From assembly GCF_004339085.1 (NCBI RefSeq), contig NZ_SMFX01000001.1:2239413-2303412 (forward strand): a stretch of 64,000 bases of DNA. Reading direction: 5' to 3'. Source of the stretch: Thiogranum longum (lineage in GTDB: Bacteria > Pseudomonadota > Gammaproteobacteria > DSM-19610). The notes beneath the pieces are model-generated. The model worked only from the letters and a program-made list of their open reading frames with translations. It was not told the DNA's origin and did not search any database. This document shows positions 56,443 to 64,000 of this stretch, piece after piece; within the stretch, counting starts at the first letter, position 1; every line of letters begins with the position of its first letter. A program made the translations under genes and the position numbers.

Positions 56443-58034
56443 TCCCCCTCTTTTCTTTTCAACATTCTAATTCTGTCAGCCAGATACATTCGGTCTACAG
56501 AATCGCCAAATCGATGCATGGCATTTTTAAGTTCATCAATATCATCAGACTGTAGCAATCCTTCCATTTCTATCTTTGGAAGATCTGACATTGGTGGCGA
56601 TACTTCAAAACACTCTTCAAGAATCGTATCGAAAGTACTGCCATAGGTTTCTATATTTGGTCGACGAACTTCAATACGGTCACTTTCGATGTCTTTCTTG
56701 AAAATAAGAACATCCTCACTCTTCATGTCTGAAGCAATAAATGGTGAATGTGTCGTTACCAAGCAATCTTGTTGTGACGCTTGTGATTTTCCTGAGCGTG
56801 TACCACCACACGTTGGCAACCCAATTATTTTTGAAATAAATTCTACTCGCCATCGTGGATTAAAATGACTCTCTGGCTCATCTAATAAAAACAAAACATT
56901 TGGGAATGACGCCATACAAACGGTACCAAGTAGCTGCGCCAATTGATGCTCGCCATCGGAGAGCGATACATAGTCAACAGGCTCATCGCTCTTTTTAGAT
57001 ATAAACTCGACCCGCTCAAACCTGAAAACTTTTTGCCTTTCCATAGGTTCGGGTAGACGGGATGCAAATCGACGCTCGGTCACACCTTTCTCATATGCCT
57101 CTCTATCCTGTCTGGGAATAACGAGATCATTCAACATTGCCAACTTGTGAAAACAAGAATAGAGCTCTAATGCACCAACCTTCCAATAATTTTCGAAAGC
57201 CTTATGTGTGGCATACTGCACAAGAAAATCGAAGGTATAGATCTGCTTCTTTTCATCCACATCGAAACATGTAGCGCTTTTTTTCAAAAACTCAATATTA
57301 TCTTTGAGCTCATTAGTTAACTTAACGCCACCGGTTGGTGCTGCAGTATGTTTTAACTGAATCACACAGCGAAATGAACGAAGCATTTTTAAATTTGGTT
57401 CTTCAAGTAATTTCGAACGCACTTCAACTGGGTTTAATAGCAGATTTGCCACCAGCACTTCTAGATTTGTGCCGTAATCAATCAAGAGCATACGCGGATC
57501 TTTGATAGGCAAATGCTTCCTGTTTTCATCTTTGGCATTTGTCCTCACTTGATTCGCGTAGCCTGCCCGACTTACAAAGAATGGAATACTTAATGTTTCG
57601 TTATTGCCAGACGTGTACCCTACAATCTTTTCAGGTAATAGCTTTTCTATTTCAGAGATATCACTTACTAAAGACCAATTATCTGATACATACTTTTCTA
57701 TAGTTATATCGGCTTTCTTTTTATTACTGGGAACGATTCGAAATATTCTTACTTTAATCGGCTCCGGGGTATTAATTAAATACTCTATTTCAAACTGAAT
57801 ATCTTCATTGGGTTTGCCTCGTTCTTCTTCAGGAAGGTATTTCGCGAAAACCGCTTGAAATATTTCAGCTATTATTTGCAGCACCTGTGACTTACCGGTG
57901 CCGTTGGGACCAATTAGACACAATGGGGAAAATACGCTCGTATCGGGCTGGCCATTTCTAAAGGGTATTACCAAGTCATTTAGCAAACCACCGCAAGTGT
58001 CCGCCTCGACAATTTTCAGTTTAAGTATTTTCAT
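56439..58034 (-). CDS. AAA/SMC-like ATPase (PtuA-like, restriction-associated)
   Basis: The 531-residue ATPase has Walker A GPNGTGKS (42-49) and an ABC-type signature LSDGEHQ. Walker B is LFLLDEPESHFNP and the switch His is in TTHSPFIAS. The long middle part is the usual lid insertion. Related ATPases are PtuA of Septu and the AAA proteins reported with type I restriction operons. It overlaps hsdS and the HNH gene by 4 nt each. Loose base composition (AT-rich) suggests recent acquisition. Confidence 0.85.
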   Translation of the reverse strand: MKILKLKIVEADTCGGLLNDLVIPFRNGQPDTSVFSPLCLIGPNGTGKSQVLQIIAEIFQAVFAKYLPEEERGKPNEDIQFEIEYLINTPEPIKVRIFRIVPSNKKKADITIEKYVSDNWSLVSDISEIEKLLPEKIVGYTSGNNETLSIPFFVSRAGYANQVRTNAKDENRKHLPIKDPRMLLIDYGTNLEVLVANLLLNPVEVRSKLLEEPNLKMLRSFRCVIQLKHTAAPTGGVKLTNELKDNIEFLKKSATCFDVDEKKQIYTFDFLVQYATHKAFENYWKVGALELYSCFHKLAMLNDLVIPRQDREAYEKGVTERRFASRLPEPMERQKVFRFERVEFISKKSDEPVDYVSLSDGEHQLAQLLGTVCMASFPNVLFLLDEPESHFNPRWRVEFISKIIGLPTCGGTRSGKSQASQQDCLVTTHSPFIASDMKSEDVLIFKKDIESDRIEVRRPNIETYGSTFDTILEECFEVSPPMSDLPKIEMEGLLQSDDIDELKNAMHRFGDSVDRMYLADRIRMLKRKEGE

Positions 58035-59752
58035 CTACCAACCTTTTTAAACTGAATGCCAATTTCCGGTTTATCGAAGACTTGCTCTATCGGTGCATTT
58101 GATTCAGACAAAATTGAAAAGATAACGTCCTTCAGAGTTTCATAATCACCACCAACAGCACTTCGAATTTCCTCAAATGAAAACTTATCTTTTGTCTGAC
58201 TGTTAATCCAGTCTTTGACACTATCGCTATTTAACTTTGGCATGGTACTTGTCTTTTTTTTTACTCGTTTCGGTTTCACTTTATTGACTCGCTCTTCCCT
58301 CTCTACTTTTATACGTTCTAGTAAAATACTAGCTGGCTCGTCATTTGGATCTTGCCCCACCAATTCACCAGCAAAAGCAGATTTAAGAATATTCTTCCGT
58401 TGGGCTTCTATTTGTTTCAACGAAACACTCACAGCTTCAAGCTGCAACTTAATTTCTTCTTGTGCTTGCCTAGTCTTTTCAACGATTTCATTCTGTTCTT
58501 CAATAGGCGGAAGTGGAATTGCCAAAGCACCCAATTTAGTGCCGTTTACATTTGCCTGGCCGGCAGTCTGATTTACAACAGACAGAATCCAAGCTTTTCC
58601 TAATGTAGAATTGATAAAATAGGCCGCTAAATCCGGCAAATATGATTCAGAGAACGTTACTGATATTAGATAAGATGCATATGAGCAAGGTCTACCAATA
58701 TCTCTATAGATTGCTGTTTTTCCAACTAACTCAGCACTATTTGTCCTATTAAACAGCAAGTCCCCATCATTAAGTAGTAACCTAGGAAACTCACTGTGTT
58801 TTTTGGGTAGATATTTTAAATTTGTGTAATCAATATCCCCATCTTGAATATTTCCCATCCTTAAAATAGGAACACCTTTAGAATCATCATTTGTTTTTGA
58901 AGACGATCCGTATTTTTTATCTACTGCAAGCTGATCAATCGTTGCCCACACCCATCCCTCTGGTAGTTCTGGTAACTCGCTTGTATCGGGCTCAACGGGT
59001 TCGGGGTATTTCTTTTGCCAGTCTTTGGGTGGTTTTTTGCCTTTTTCTTTAAACTCTTGGAGCTTGCTTTCTTCCCAACGTTTGCGGCGTTCGATGAGGA
59101 TGCGTTCGAGGAGTTGGGTACCGGTTTCTTTTGGTTTGTGGGTTTCACGCCATTGTTGGGTTAGCGTACCTTCGACGGCGCTTTTTAGTAATGATTGGCG
59201 GTATTGGGTTAGTTTGGTTTGTGCGGCCTTGAGTTCGGTTACACCGTTATCCAGATCGGAGAAAACTTCTTCGAGTTTGTTATAAATTCTTACTTGTTCA
59301 TTAAGTGGTGGAATATATGTTTTATGTGCAAGAAAAGGACCCCGATTAATATGTTTCATGGTGCTCCCATGAAGATGCTCTGTATCTATCATTTCACTGA
59401 TAGCTATTTTCATCCAATAATAAAGCAATCCTGGATCGAATAATTTTTTTATTGGAACAACTTTAAATATATGCTGATTAACCCATGCATCCTCTCCGCG
59501 CCATATAAATGCATCTAATGTTGCGGACCAGCTGACCAACAAATCACCATTTTTTACCTTATATACTTCTGGAAAGTCTAGTGTTGTTCTATTATATGGT
59601 TTAGTACTATCAGTTAAATTTTGAATTCTAATAATGGGCAATCCTGTAGCAGTTCTGTGTGCTGGCTTAAATGCAAATCCATTTATATATTCGGCCAAAT
59701 CACCAACCGTAGCTTCTGCCCATCTTTGTGGTAACTTTGCCGCCACACTCAC
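58031..59752 (-). CDS. hsdS: Type I restriction specificity subunit HsdS
   Basis: The 573-residue protein has two target-recognition domains (about 1-150 and 255-415). The first ends in IPPLNEQVRIYNKLEEVFSDL and the second in IPLPPIEEQNEIVEK. Each is followed by a conserved spacer helix. A C-terminal extra domain (about 490-573) with Lys-rich linker is unusual for HsdS. It sets the DNA sequence recognised by the HsdR/M complex. Confidence 0.93.
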   Translation of the reverse strand: MSVAAKLPQRWAEATVGDLAEYINGFAFKPAHRTATGLPIIRIQNLTDSTKPYNRTTLDFPEVYKVKNGDLLVSWSATLDAFIWRGEDAWVNQHIFKVVPIKKLFDPGLLYYWMKIAISEMIDTEHLHGSTMKHINRGPFLAHKTYIPPLNEQVRIYNKLEEVFSDLDNGVTELKAAQTKLTQYRQSLLKSAVEGTLTQQWRETHKPKETGTQLLERILIERRKRWEESKLQEFKEKGKKPPKDWQKKYPEPVEPDTSELPELPEGWVWATIDQLAVDKKYGSSSKTNDDSKGVPILRMGNIQDGDIDYTNLKYLPKKHSEFPRLLLNDGDLLFNRTNSAELVGKTAIYRDIGRPCSYASYLISVTFSESYLPDLAAYFINSTLGKAWILSVVNQTAGQANVNGTKLGALAIPLPPIEEQNEIVEKTRQAQEEIKLQLEAVSVSLKQIEAQRKNILKSAFAGELVGQDPNDEPASILLERIKVEREERVNKVKPKRVKKKTSTMPKLNSDSVKDWINSQTKDKFSFEEIRSAVGGDYETLKDVIFSILSESNAPIEQVFDKPEIGIQFKKVGR

Positions 59753-62520
59753 GCCACTAACTCCTGATTCATTTCGTTCATCACTTCATCCAATTCATTA
59801 CCAAAAAGCCCCCAGGCCTTTTGTAAACCACCTTTATCCGCAAACGGGCTGTAGTCAAAGTCATCCCGCGCTACTGAACAACTCGCGGATATATGATCTT
59901 TTATCAAACGTAACCATTCGGTTTGCTCTGGGCTAAAGGCAGTTTTACGTTGGGCATTGTGGCGGAAAATCCACTTTTTGAATCGCCCGTCGACTTGCTC
60001 AGAGAATGGTTTAAGTTCTTTATCTTGCCCCAAGGCAAAGCGCACTAAGGCAATGATGTCGGTCAGCTGTCTTTTGAGGCTGGTACCTTTGACTTTCGTT
60101 TCTTGCACACGCGCATAGGCATTCCACAAACGCTCGGTGGTGAGCATGAGTGGTGGTTTGCTCAGGGCCTCGTGCAGTTCTTCGATCATATCGAAGGTGA
60201 GTTGCCTGCGCTGGTAGGGCTGTTGGTAAAAAAAGCTCAAGGCTGCAATCTCGTCTTTGTGTTGTTGAATAAAGTCGGTAAAGTTTTGTATGACTTTTTG
60301 TGCTTCTGCTTCGGCTTGTTCACTAAACCCTGAGAAGGTCACCTGGTCTAGATTGATATTATCAATTAATTGCTCGCGTTCGCGCCGGGCGGATTCTACC
60401 AAGTCCCGCACCTCTGGGTCATCAAATACCTGACATGCCTTATTGACCAGAGACTCCCTCGCGGTTTGTAGCTCTTCCTCGGTTAAGATTTCTTCACTGC
60501 GGGTGATGCCTTGCGCTTTGGCATTTTCCAACGCGAGCGTTACGATTTCGTCTGGATCGGTCGCCTTAACAAGTGTTTTGGCGATATTGTGTAATGATTG
60601 ACCTACGGTCTTTTCAATTTGGGTTAATGCCTTGGGTTCCAACTGTTTATTTAAGCGGATGAGGCGATTCGCCAGGCTAAGCACGGTGTCATCATCGCGA
60701 TGGCCCAGGGCGACGCCTTGCAGCAGGTCTTTTAAGGGAATATTGGGTTTACGCTCTAGTGGTCTTGTTTCTGTTTTGCAGGATTTTTCGACACCTACTG
60801 CATCGATCAGGACAAAGCGGGTTTTGGCACTGTCGGCACTTTTACTGACGTTTTGCAGACTCTCTTTATTAAGACTGCGCACTCCACGGCCTTTCATTTG
60901 CTCGTAATAGCCTTTACTGCGAACATCGCGCATGAATAGCAGCACTTCGAGTGGTTTAACATCGGTGCCGGTGGCGATCATATCGACGGTTACGGCTATG
61001 CGTGGATAGTAATCATTGCGAAAGTCACTGAGGATAGTGTCTGGATCTTCCGTGGCTTTATAGGTGACTTTCTTACAAAAGGCATTACCTTCGCCATACA
61101 CTTCGCGCACGGTTTTAATGATGTCATCGGCATGACTATCGGTTTTGGCGAAGATGAGGGTTTTGGGTACTTCTTTTCGATTGGGGAATATTTTGGTTTC
61201 TATGGCCAGTTTCATTGCCTTGATCACCTGGCGAATCTGGCTAGGATTGACGACTGAACGGTCGAGTTCTTTGGCAGTGTAAGCCGTGTCTTCCTCTGTT
61301 TGCGCCCAACGCTTTTTGCGGGTGAGGCGGTCGCGGTGATCTACCCATTCTTTGGCTTTAAGCTCAGCACCTTTTTTGGAGATTTCAGTTTCGATCTCAA
61401 AGACGTCGTAACCCACGTTTACACCATCGGCAACGGATTCTTCGTAGCTGTATTCTGCAACAATATTTTCGTTGAAAAAGCCAAAGGTGCGTTTGTCAGG
61501 CGTGGCGGTGAGACCAATCAGGAAGGCGTCAAAGTAGTCCAACACTTGTTTCCACAAGTTGTAGATGGAACGATGACATTCATCGATGATAATAAAATCG
61601 AAGCTCTCGATGGGAACAGCAGGGTTGTATTTAACGAGCTTTGGTTTTTTCTCAAGGGTTTTGACTTCGGCTAATGGCACGTCTTCGGCACTTTCGTCTA
61701 TCGGTTGGCCGCTTAAAATGGAATACATGCGCTGGATGGTGGAGATACATACTTCGGCATGGGAATCGATTGTACTACTACTCAAACGCTGCACGATATG
61801 TAACTCAGGGAAGAAGCGCTTATCATCCGGCGGTGTATAGGCATGAAATTCTTGAAACGCCTGCTTACCAAGGTTGCGGGTATCCACCAGGAACAAGATT
61901 CTTTTTGCACCGCCGTATTTTAGTAATCGATATACAGCTGTTATGGCGGTAAAGGTTTTACCAGAACCTGTTGCCATGTGAATCAATGAGCGAGGTTGAT
62001 CCGTGGCGAGTGACTTTTCAAGGCCGTTAATTGCCTTTATCTGGCAGTCACGAAGGTTTTCTTCTGGTAAAGCCGGTATTTGCTCTTTGAGCCTGCGACG
62101 TAAGGTTTCTGGCTGGTTGGCCCACTCTTCTAAGGTTTCTGGTTTGAAGAAATAGAATATTTCACGTGATCTGGGCGCTGGATCACGTGCATCGGTGAAT
62201 TGAATAACTTCGCCGGTCGCTTCAAATAGAAATGGTAGAGGCTCTTCTTCTTTACGCCATTTTAGTTTGCTGAGGGAATAGCGTAATGTCTGGTCTTCAA
62301 CTGTGGTCAGAATGGATTCGTTCTTTTTTGCCTCGATAATGCCAACCGCCTTGCGGTCAACAAAAAGGACATAATCGGCGGGACCTGTATCGGTGGGATG
62401 CTCACGTACTGCGACACCATAGTTAGCACTAAGATTGATCTTTTTCCAATCCTGCACCAGCCAGCCAGCTTGCTCTAGCTTTTTGTCGATTTGTTGTCGG
62501 GCTTTGGCTTCAGGTGTCAT
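59749..62520 (-). CDS. hsdR: Type I restriction endonuclease subunit HsdR
   Basis: The 923-residue subunit (start MTPEAKARQQ at 62520) has a PD-(D/E)xK nuclease core (GPADYVLFV...GIIEAKK, Asp49, Glu63, Lys65). SF2 motor motifs follow: MATGSGKT, DECHRS, GLTATPDKR, KGRGVRSL. It translocates and cuts unmodified DNA. Its ATG overlaps the stop codon of an hsdR remnant (ATGA). First intact gene of the operon. Confidence 0.94.
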   Translation of the reverse strand: MTPEAKARQQIDKKLEQAGWLVQDWKKINLSANYGVAVREHPTDTGPADYVLFVDRKAVGIIEAKKNESILTTVEDQTLRYSLSKLKWRKEEEPLPFLFEATGEVIQFTDARDPAPRSREIFYFFKPETLEEWANQPETLRRRLKEQIPALPEENLRDCQIKAINGLEKSLATDQPRSLIHMATGSGKTFTAITAVYRLLKYGGAKRILFLVDTRNLGKQAFQEFHAYTPPDDKRFFPELHIVQRLSSSTIDSHAEVCISTIQRMYSILSGQPIDESAEDVPLAEVKTLEKKPKLVKYNPAVPIESFDFIIIDECHRSIYNLWKQVLDYFDAFLIGLTATPDKRTFGFFNENIVAEYSYEESVADGVNVGYDVFEIETEISKKGAELKAKEWVDHRDRLTRKKRWAQTEEDTAYTAKELDRSVVNPSQIRQVIKAMKLAIETKIFPNRKEVPKTLIFAKTDSHADDIIKTVREVYGEGNAFCKKVTYKATEDPDTILSDFRNDYYPRIAVTVDMIATGTDVKPLEVLLFMRDVRSKGYYEQMKGRGVRSLNKESLQNVSKSADSAKTRFVLIDAVGVEKSCKTETRPLERKPNIPLKDLLQGVALGHRDDDTVLSLANRLIRLNKQLEPKALTQIEKTVGQSLHNIAKTLVKATDPDEIVTLALENAKAQGITRSEEILTEEELQTARESLVNKACQVFDDPEVRDLVESARREREQLIDNINLDQVTFSGFSEQAEAEAQKVIQNFTDFIQQHKDEIAALSFFYQQPYQRRQLTFDMIEELHEALSKPPLMLTTERLWNAYARVQETKVKGTSLKRQLTDIIALVRFALGQDKELKPFSEQVDGRFKKWIFRHNAQRKTAFSPEQTEWLRLIKDHISASCSVARDDFDYSPFADKGGLQKAWGLFGNELDEVMNEMNQELVA

Positions 62521-63000
62521 TCTTTGTATATCCCCACACCTTGATATATCCAGCAATGTGATTCACCACGCCTCCTATGCCAGAGATTGACGAGCCATTC
62601 TTCTTCCTGGTCGAGCACTTCGAGGCGTTTTTGTTTGGTGAGGCGGTCGCGGATTTCGACGGCAGTGCCGGCTTCGATTTTGTTACCCTGTTCGGTGAGC
62701 TCGGTTTTGATGCGGTAGATGTCGTAGCCCACATTGACCTTGTCGACCACGGCGGACTCAAAGGTGTATTCGGAGACGAGGTTTTGCCCAAAAAAGCCGA
62801 TGGTCTTTTTGGTGGGTGTGGCGGTGAGGCCAATGAAGAAGGCAGCGAAATATTCTGGCACCTGGCACAAGAGCAGGTGCGCACCCAACGTTTCATACAG
62901 GTTGAGGCGTTTTTTGTCCTGAATCACCCAGCCGGCCGCTTCGAGTTTGACGTCGATTTCCTCGCGGGTTTCGGCTTCGAGTTTTGGATATTCCGGTGCC
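62517..63000 (-). pseudogene. Remnant of a second hsdR
   Basis: The frame reads from an N-terminus like HsdR (PKLEAETREEIDVKLEAAGWV) straight into the motor region (FFIGLTATPTKKTIGFFGQNL), then stops. About 310 residues between them and everything after the middle are missing. The sequence is only moderately like the intact hsdR and more GC-rich, so it comes from another system. Its TGA overlaps the intact hsdR ATG. Confidence 0.8.
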
Positions 63001-63038
63001 AGAGTAATTCCCCCGATTCCCTGGTGAGTCTGATCACG

Positions 63039-63067
63039 ATTGTCGCCGTTCGATCGATAAACAGCAA
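63039..63067 (-). promoter_or_regulatory. Predicted promoter of the restriction operon
   Basis: Minus strand: TTGCTG (63062-63067), 17-base spacer, GACAAT (63039-63044). It lies between tRNA-Ser and the hsdR remnant and so would drive remnant, hsdR, hsdS, ATPase, HNH and hsdM. Confidence 0.4.
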
Positions 63068-63099
63068 GGAAGTTAGGGGTTTAGTCTGTGCCAGTGAGA

Positions 63100-63190
63100 T
63101 GGCGGAGAGGAAGGGATTCGAACCCTTGTGGGGCTAACGCCCCCAACCGATTTCGAGTCGGTGCCGGTATGACCGCTTCGGTACCTCTCC
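63100..63190 (-). tRNA. tRNA-Ser (anticodon CGA)
   Basis: The 91-nt class II tRNA on the minus strand has acceptor GGAGAGG (63184-63190) and CCTCTCC (63104-63110), then G and encoded CCA. The anticodon stem ACCGA/TCGGT closes CTCGAAA, giving anticodon CGA for UCG. A long variable arm is present. Its 3' end points at the defence island. Confidence 0.97.
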
Positions 63191-63358
63191 AGGATATTTC
63201 TACTTGAAAATCAACGGGAAGTAGCACAAGCTGGTTCCGCCTCGTTGAGCGGGCGCTATTGTAACCCAGCGTCTGCAAGGAAGGCTAAAAAATTCTGTCA
63301 CCAGCCGCTAACCCGGGTAACTGTCAGTCATGACATAACATTTGCTTGCCTCCCGCCC

Positions 63359-64000
63359 ATGCGCCTTACCCTGCTACTTCCACTTTTATTATTATCCGGA
63401 TGTGATCTCCAGAAATCACATCTTGACCGCGTTCAGGATAATGATGAGTTGGTGGTGCTGACACGTAACAGTGCAACCACCTATTACCAGGGCCCATTCG
63501 GGCCGACCGGTCTTGAATACGATCTGGCCAAGGGCTTCGCGGAGTTTCTCGGCGTCAAGCTCCGGCTGGTAACGCCCGACACGCTGTCGGATATCCTCGA
63601 TGACATACAGTCAGGCAGGGGCGATGTTGCTGCCGCCGGTTTGACCATTACCGAAGAGCGTAAACGTATTCTCAACTTTGGTCCGGCCTACCAACACATT
63701 ACCCCGCAGCTGGTCTACCGCAGTGGTCACCGTGCCCCGGGCAATATCGAGGACCTGGCCGGCACGCTTGAAGTCGTGGCGCAAAGCAGTCATGCGGAAA
63801 AATTACGTCAGCTGCAAAAGTCCTATCCGGAGCTGACCTTTCTGGAAAACCCGGAACTGGAAAGTGAAGAGTTGCTGTATCTGGTGTGGGAGCAGGTCAT
63901 TGACTACACCGTGGCAGACTCGAATGAGATTTCCATCAACCGGCGGTTCTACCCGGAGCTTCGTGTCGCATTCGACATCAGCGCACCGGAACCGCTTGCA
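63359..64000 (+). CDS. mltF: MltF-like lytic transglycosylase, N-terminal part (runs off window)
   Basis: ATG 63359 opens a lipoprotein signal (LLLLSGC) followed by a type-3 solute-binding domain typical of the MltF N-terminus: LVVLTRNSATTYYQGPFGPTGLEYDLAKGFAEFLG, RGDVAAAGLTITEERK, YTVADSNEI. The transglycosylase domain would lie beyond the window. MltF cleaves peptidoglycan at the outer membrane. At least 214 residues are encoded here. Confidence 0.88.
   Translation, partial: MRLTLLLPLLLLSGCDLQKSHLDRVQDNDELVVLTRNSATTYYQGPFGPTGLEYDLAKGFAEFLGVKLRLVTPDTLSDILDDIQSGRGDVAAAGLTITEERKRILNFGPAYQHITPQLVYRSGHRAPGNIEDLAGTLEVVAQSSHAEKLRQLQKSYPELTFLENPELESEELLYLVWEQVIDYTVADSNEISINRRFYPELRVAFDISAPEPLA

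Noticed and set aside
62510-62896. 128-codon frame in a second phase over the hsdR remnant
   Set aside because: The other phase matches HsdR residues; this one does not.

Overview
The window looks like a chromosomal segment of a gammaproteobacterium, possibly from an uncultured lineage; the species cannot be named. The evidence is gene order and gene type: rpsF-rpsR-(DUF2232)-rplI-dnaB-alr and rnr/rlmB blocks, a RelA-class alarmone enzyme, Mla- and Pqi-type MCE lipid transport operons, an HD-GYP regulator and a GGDEF/EAL protein. Base composition is moderately GC-rich and falls visibly in the defence region, mainly about 53.8-58.9 kb.

Region by region: 0-1.7 kb holds the end of an unknown gene and an HD-GYP response regulator. 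1.8-6.9 kb is a ribosomal protein/replication block on the minus strand. 7.0-16.8 kb is an accessory insertion between rpsF and rlmB. It holds a tandemly duplicated lipoprotein plus Zn-hydrolase pair (one hydrolase internally deleted) and a giant secreted beta-helix protein split by an in-frame TAG. 16.9-20.8 kb is rlmB, an OmpA-like lipoprotein and rnr, followed by tRNA-Leu. 21.2-26.7 kb is a TonB-receptor / periplasmic protein / GGDEF-EAL triad, then a lipase. 27.7-31.2 kb is a pqi operon with a split pqiA. 31.4-37.1 kb is mixed housekeeping (FKBP, adk, tRNA-Arg, relA). 37.1-42.9 kb is one compact operon joining a PP2C/kinase/STAS partner-switching module to a complete MCE transporter. 43-49.6 kb holds HDOD, DUF1631, DUF1624, two envelope proteins and arsS.

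49.8-63.1 kb is a defence island bounded by tRNA-Ser: a Fic protein, a HEPN/MNT toxin-antitoxin pair with a clear palindromic operator, and a type I restriction operon in the order hsdR-hsdS-AAA ATPase-HNH nuclease-hsdM. The ATPase/HNH pair resembles the Septu (PtuA/PtuB) system and sits inside the restriction operon with 4-nt overlaps. Decayed pieces of a different type I system lie on both sides (hsdM pieces at 51.4 and 52.7-53.7 kb, an hsdR piece at 62.5-63.0 kb), as if the present cassette replaced an older one. The window ends in the N-terminal part of mltF.

The two most interesting loci are the partner-switch/MCE operon and the Septu-like pair nested in the restriction operon. All functions are inferred from motifs and context; no database search was possible.
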